Positions 13,518-13,777 of a stretch of 13,777 bases of DNA are shown here, one piece after another; position 1 is the stretch's first letter, and each line of letters starts with the position of its first letter. Below the pieces are notes generated by a model that searched no databases, was not told the origin of the DNA, and was given only the letters and a program-made list of their open reading frames with translations. A program made the position numbers and the translations under genes. Origin of the DNA: an uncultured Coriobacteriaceae bacterium (lineage in GTDB: Bacteria; Actinomycetota; Coriobacteriia; Coriobacteriales; Eggerthellaceae); the NCBI GenBank assembly GCA_902781245.1, contig CACZIP010000020.1, positions 1 to 13,777 of the forward strand, read 5' to 3'.

Positions 13518-13567
13518 GTTTCTGGCTCCCCGGGTAGGATTCGAACCTACAACCCTCCGGTTAACAG
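13518..13567. repeat. junction attachment site between two tandem elements
   Basis: Exact 50-bp copy of 3854-3903. It is the right end of the first element and the left end of the next. The minus strand again encodes only the tRNA-Asn 3' half. The bases beyond it (AGGCTCTGACC...) give neither a D-arm nor a full acceptor strand at the right distance, so this too is not a working tRNA. Confidence 0.87.
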
Positions 13568-13777
13568 AGGCTCTGACCTGGGGAAACGTGCTCTCAGAGC
13601 TCTCAAAACCCCTGCTGAAATGTGTGCGACCTGTGGTTTCTCCTCTCAGGCCTCTCACTGAATATCAGCGCTTTCGTTCTTTCCGACGCGCGCTTGTCGG
13701 TCATTTGTCGGTCGTATTGTCGGTCACGATGTCGGTCAAATTTCGGCTGCGGATGGCTGTGGAAAACCGCGAGGGAA
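13568..13777. mobile_element. left end of a second, tandem integrative element (partial)
   Basis: This segment parallels 3904-4113 of the first element: a shared CCTGTGGTTT, the heptamer array, and GGCTGTGGAAAAC (compare AGCTGTGGAAAAC before the first integrase). The window ends where the ribosome site and integrase start should follow. No coding sequence is visible yet. Confidence 0.75.
13696..13737. repeat. heptamer array of the second element
   Basis: GTCGGTC occurs at 13696, 13707, 13719 and 13731, in steps of 11, 12 and 12 bp. The spacing matches the first element's left array, but every copy is spelled GTCGGTC, not GTTGGTC/GTAGGTC. Confidence 0.65.

Larger units (their letters stand above)
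3854..13567. mobile_element. tRNA-Asn-integrated element carrying AbiE, type II CBASS and an ATPase
   Basis: The element is bounded by identical 50-bp direct repeats (3854-3903 and 13518-13567) from the 3' half of tRNA-Asn. A tyrosine integrase lies next to the left repeat. Repeat-to-repeat length is 9,664 bp, the expected size of the excised circle. Matching heptamer arrays lie inside both ends. Cargo is AbiEi/AbiEii, a CBASS operon and an AAA ATPase. No replication, relaxase, conjugation or capsid gene is visible, so it must borrow mobility or move only by integrase action. Base composition is uneven: integrase sequence near 4700 is about 78% GC and effector sequence near 7700 about 43% GC in sampled 60-base stretches. 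Confidence 0.88.

Noticed and set aside
13518..13595. A complete tRNA-Asn gene at the right repeat
   Set aside because: A TTCCCC-like stretch lies upstream on the minus strand, but it is only about 18 bases from the anticodon, leaving no room for a D-arm.
13448..13740. A CRISPR-like array from the repeated GGTCATTTGT-type sequences
   Set aside because: Repeats are seven bases with 4-5 base spacers and sit at element ends next to attachment sites; no cas genes are present.

Overview
The window looks like a piece of a GC-rich actinobacterial chromosome, most plausibly a gut Coriobacteriia member (Eggerthella/Slackia/Collinsella-like). This rests on GC-rich codon use, apparent leaderless starts and the mix of families, and the genus is not fixed by the sequence. 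Left part (1-3853) is ordinary chromosome: the possible tail of an upstream gene, a patatin-like lipase (138-1031, +), a DegV fatty-acid-binding protein (1068-1910, -), a carotenoid-biosynthesis-type DUF422 membrane protein (2070-2897, +) and an unrecognised six-helix membrane protein (2957-3646, -). Two related REP-like sequences sit in the two convergent gaps. A tRNA-Asn terminator at 3826-3847 marks the chromosomal end of a tRNA gene read leftwards. The rest (3854-13567) is a compact integrative element. It is bounded by two identical 50-bp direct repeats made of the 3' half of a tRNA-Asn gene. Repeat-to-repeat length is 9,664 bp. Inside, from the left: an array of GTNGGTC heptamers (probable integrase arm sites), a tyrosine integrase (4121-5383, +), a 26-codon hydrophobic ORF, the abortive-infection toxin-antitoxin pair AbiEi/AbiEii (5535-7038, +), a 42-bp repeat, a complete type II CBASS operon on the minus strand (cyclase 10472-11485, E1-E2 ligase Cap2 8615-10468, JAB protease Cap3 8133-8615, two-helix membrane effector 7264-8136), a divergent AbiLi/RloA-like ATPase without a visible partner (11675-13009, +), a gene-poor stretch with a gene-tail remnant, a second copy of the 42-bp repeat, a second heptamer array and a terminator. 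No replication, conjugation or phage structural genes are present, so nearly all cargo is anti-phage defence. The right-hand 50-bp repeat is followed at once (13568-13777) by sequence homologous to the left end of the first element, including four more GTNGGTC heptamers at 11-12 bp steps and the stretch that precedes the integrase start. A second related element is therefore integrated in tandem and runs off the window. Neither tRNA copy has a proper 5' half, so the intact tRNA should lie further right, beyond the last element. How it works together: the integrase inserts the element at the anticodon-loop region of tRNA-Asn and the element supplies a replacement 3' half plus terminator. In the CBASS operon an activated cyclase would make a nucleotide second messenger, Cap2 would prime the cyclase through its C-terminal glycine, Cap3 would reverse that, and the membrane effector would respond by damaging the membrane. 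AbiE and the ATPase are probably independent abortive-infection layers. The most unusual points are the tandem defence elements, the helically phased heptamer arrays, the repeats flanking the CBASS/ATPase half, and the effector's unassigned C-terminal domain.
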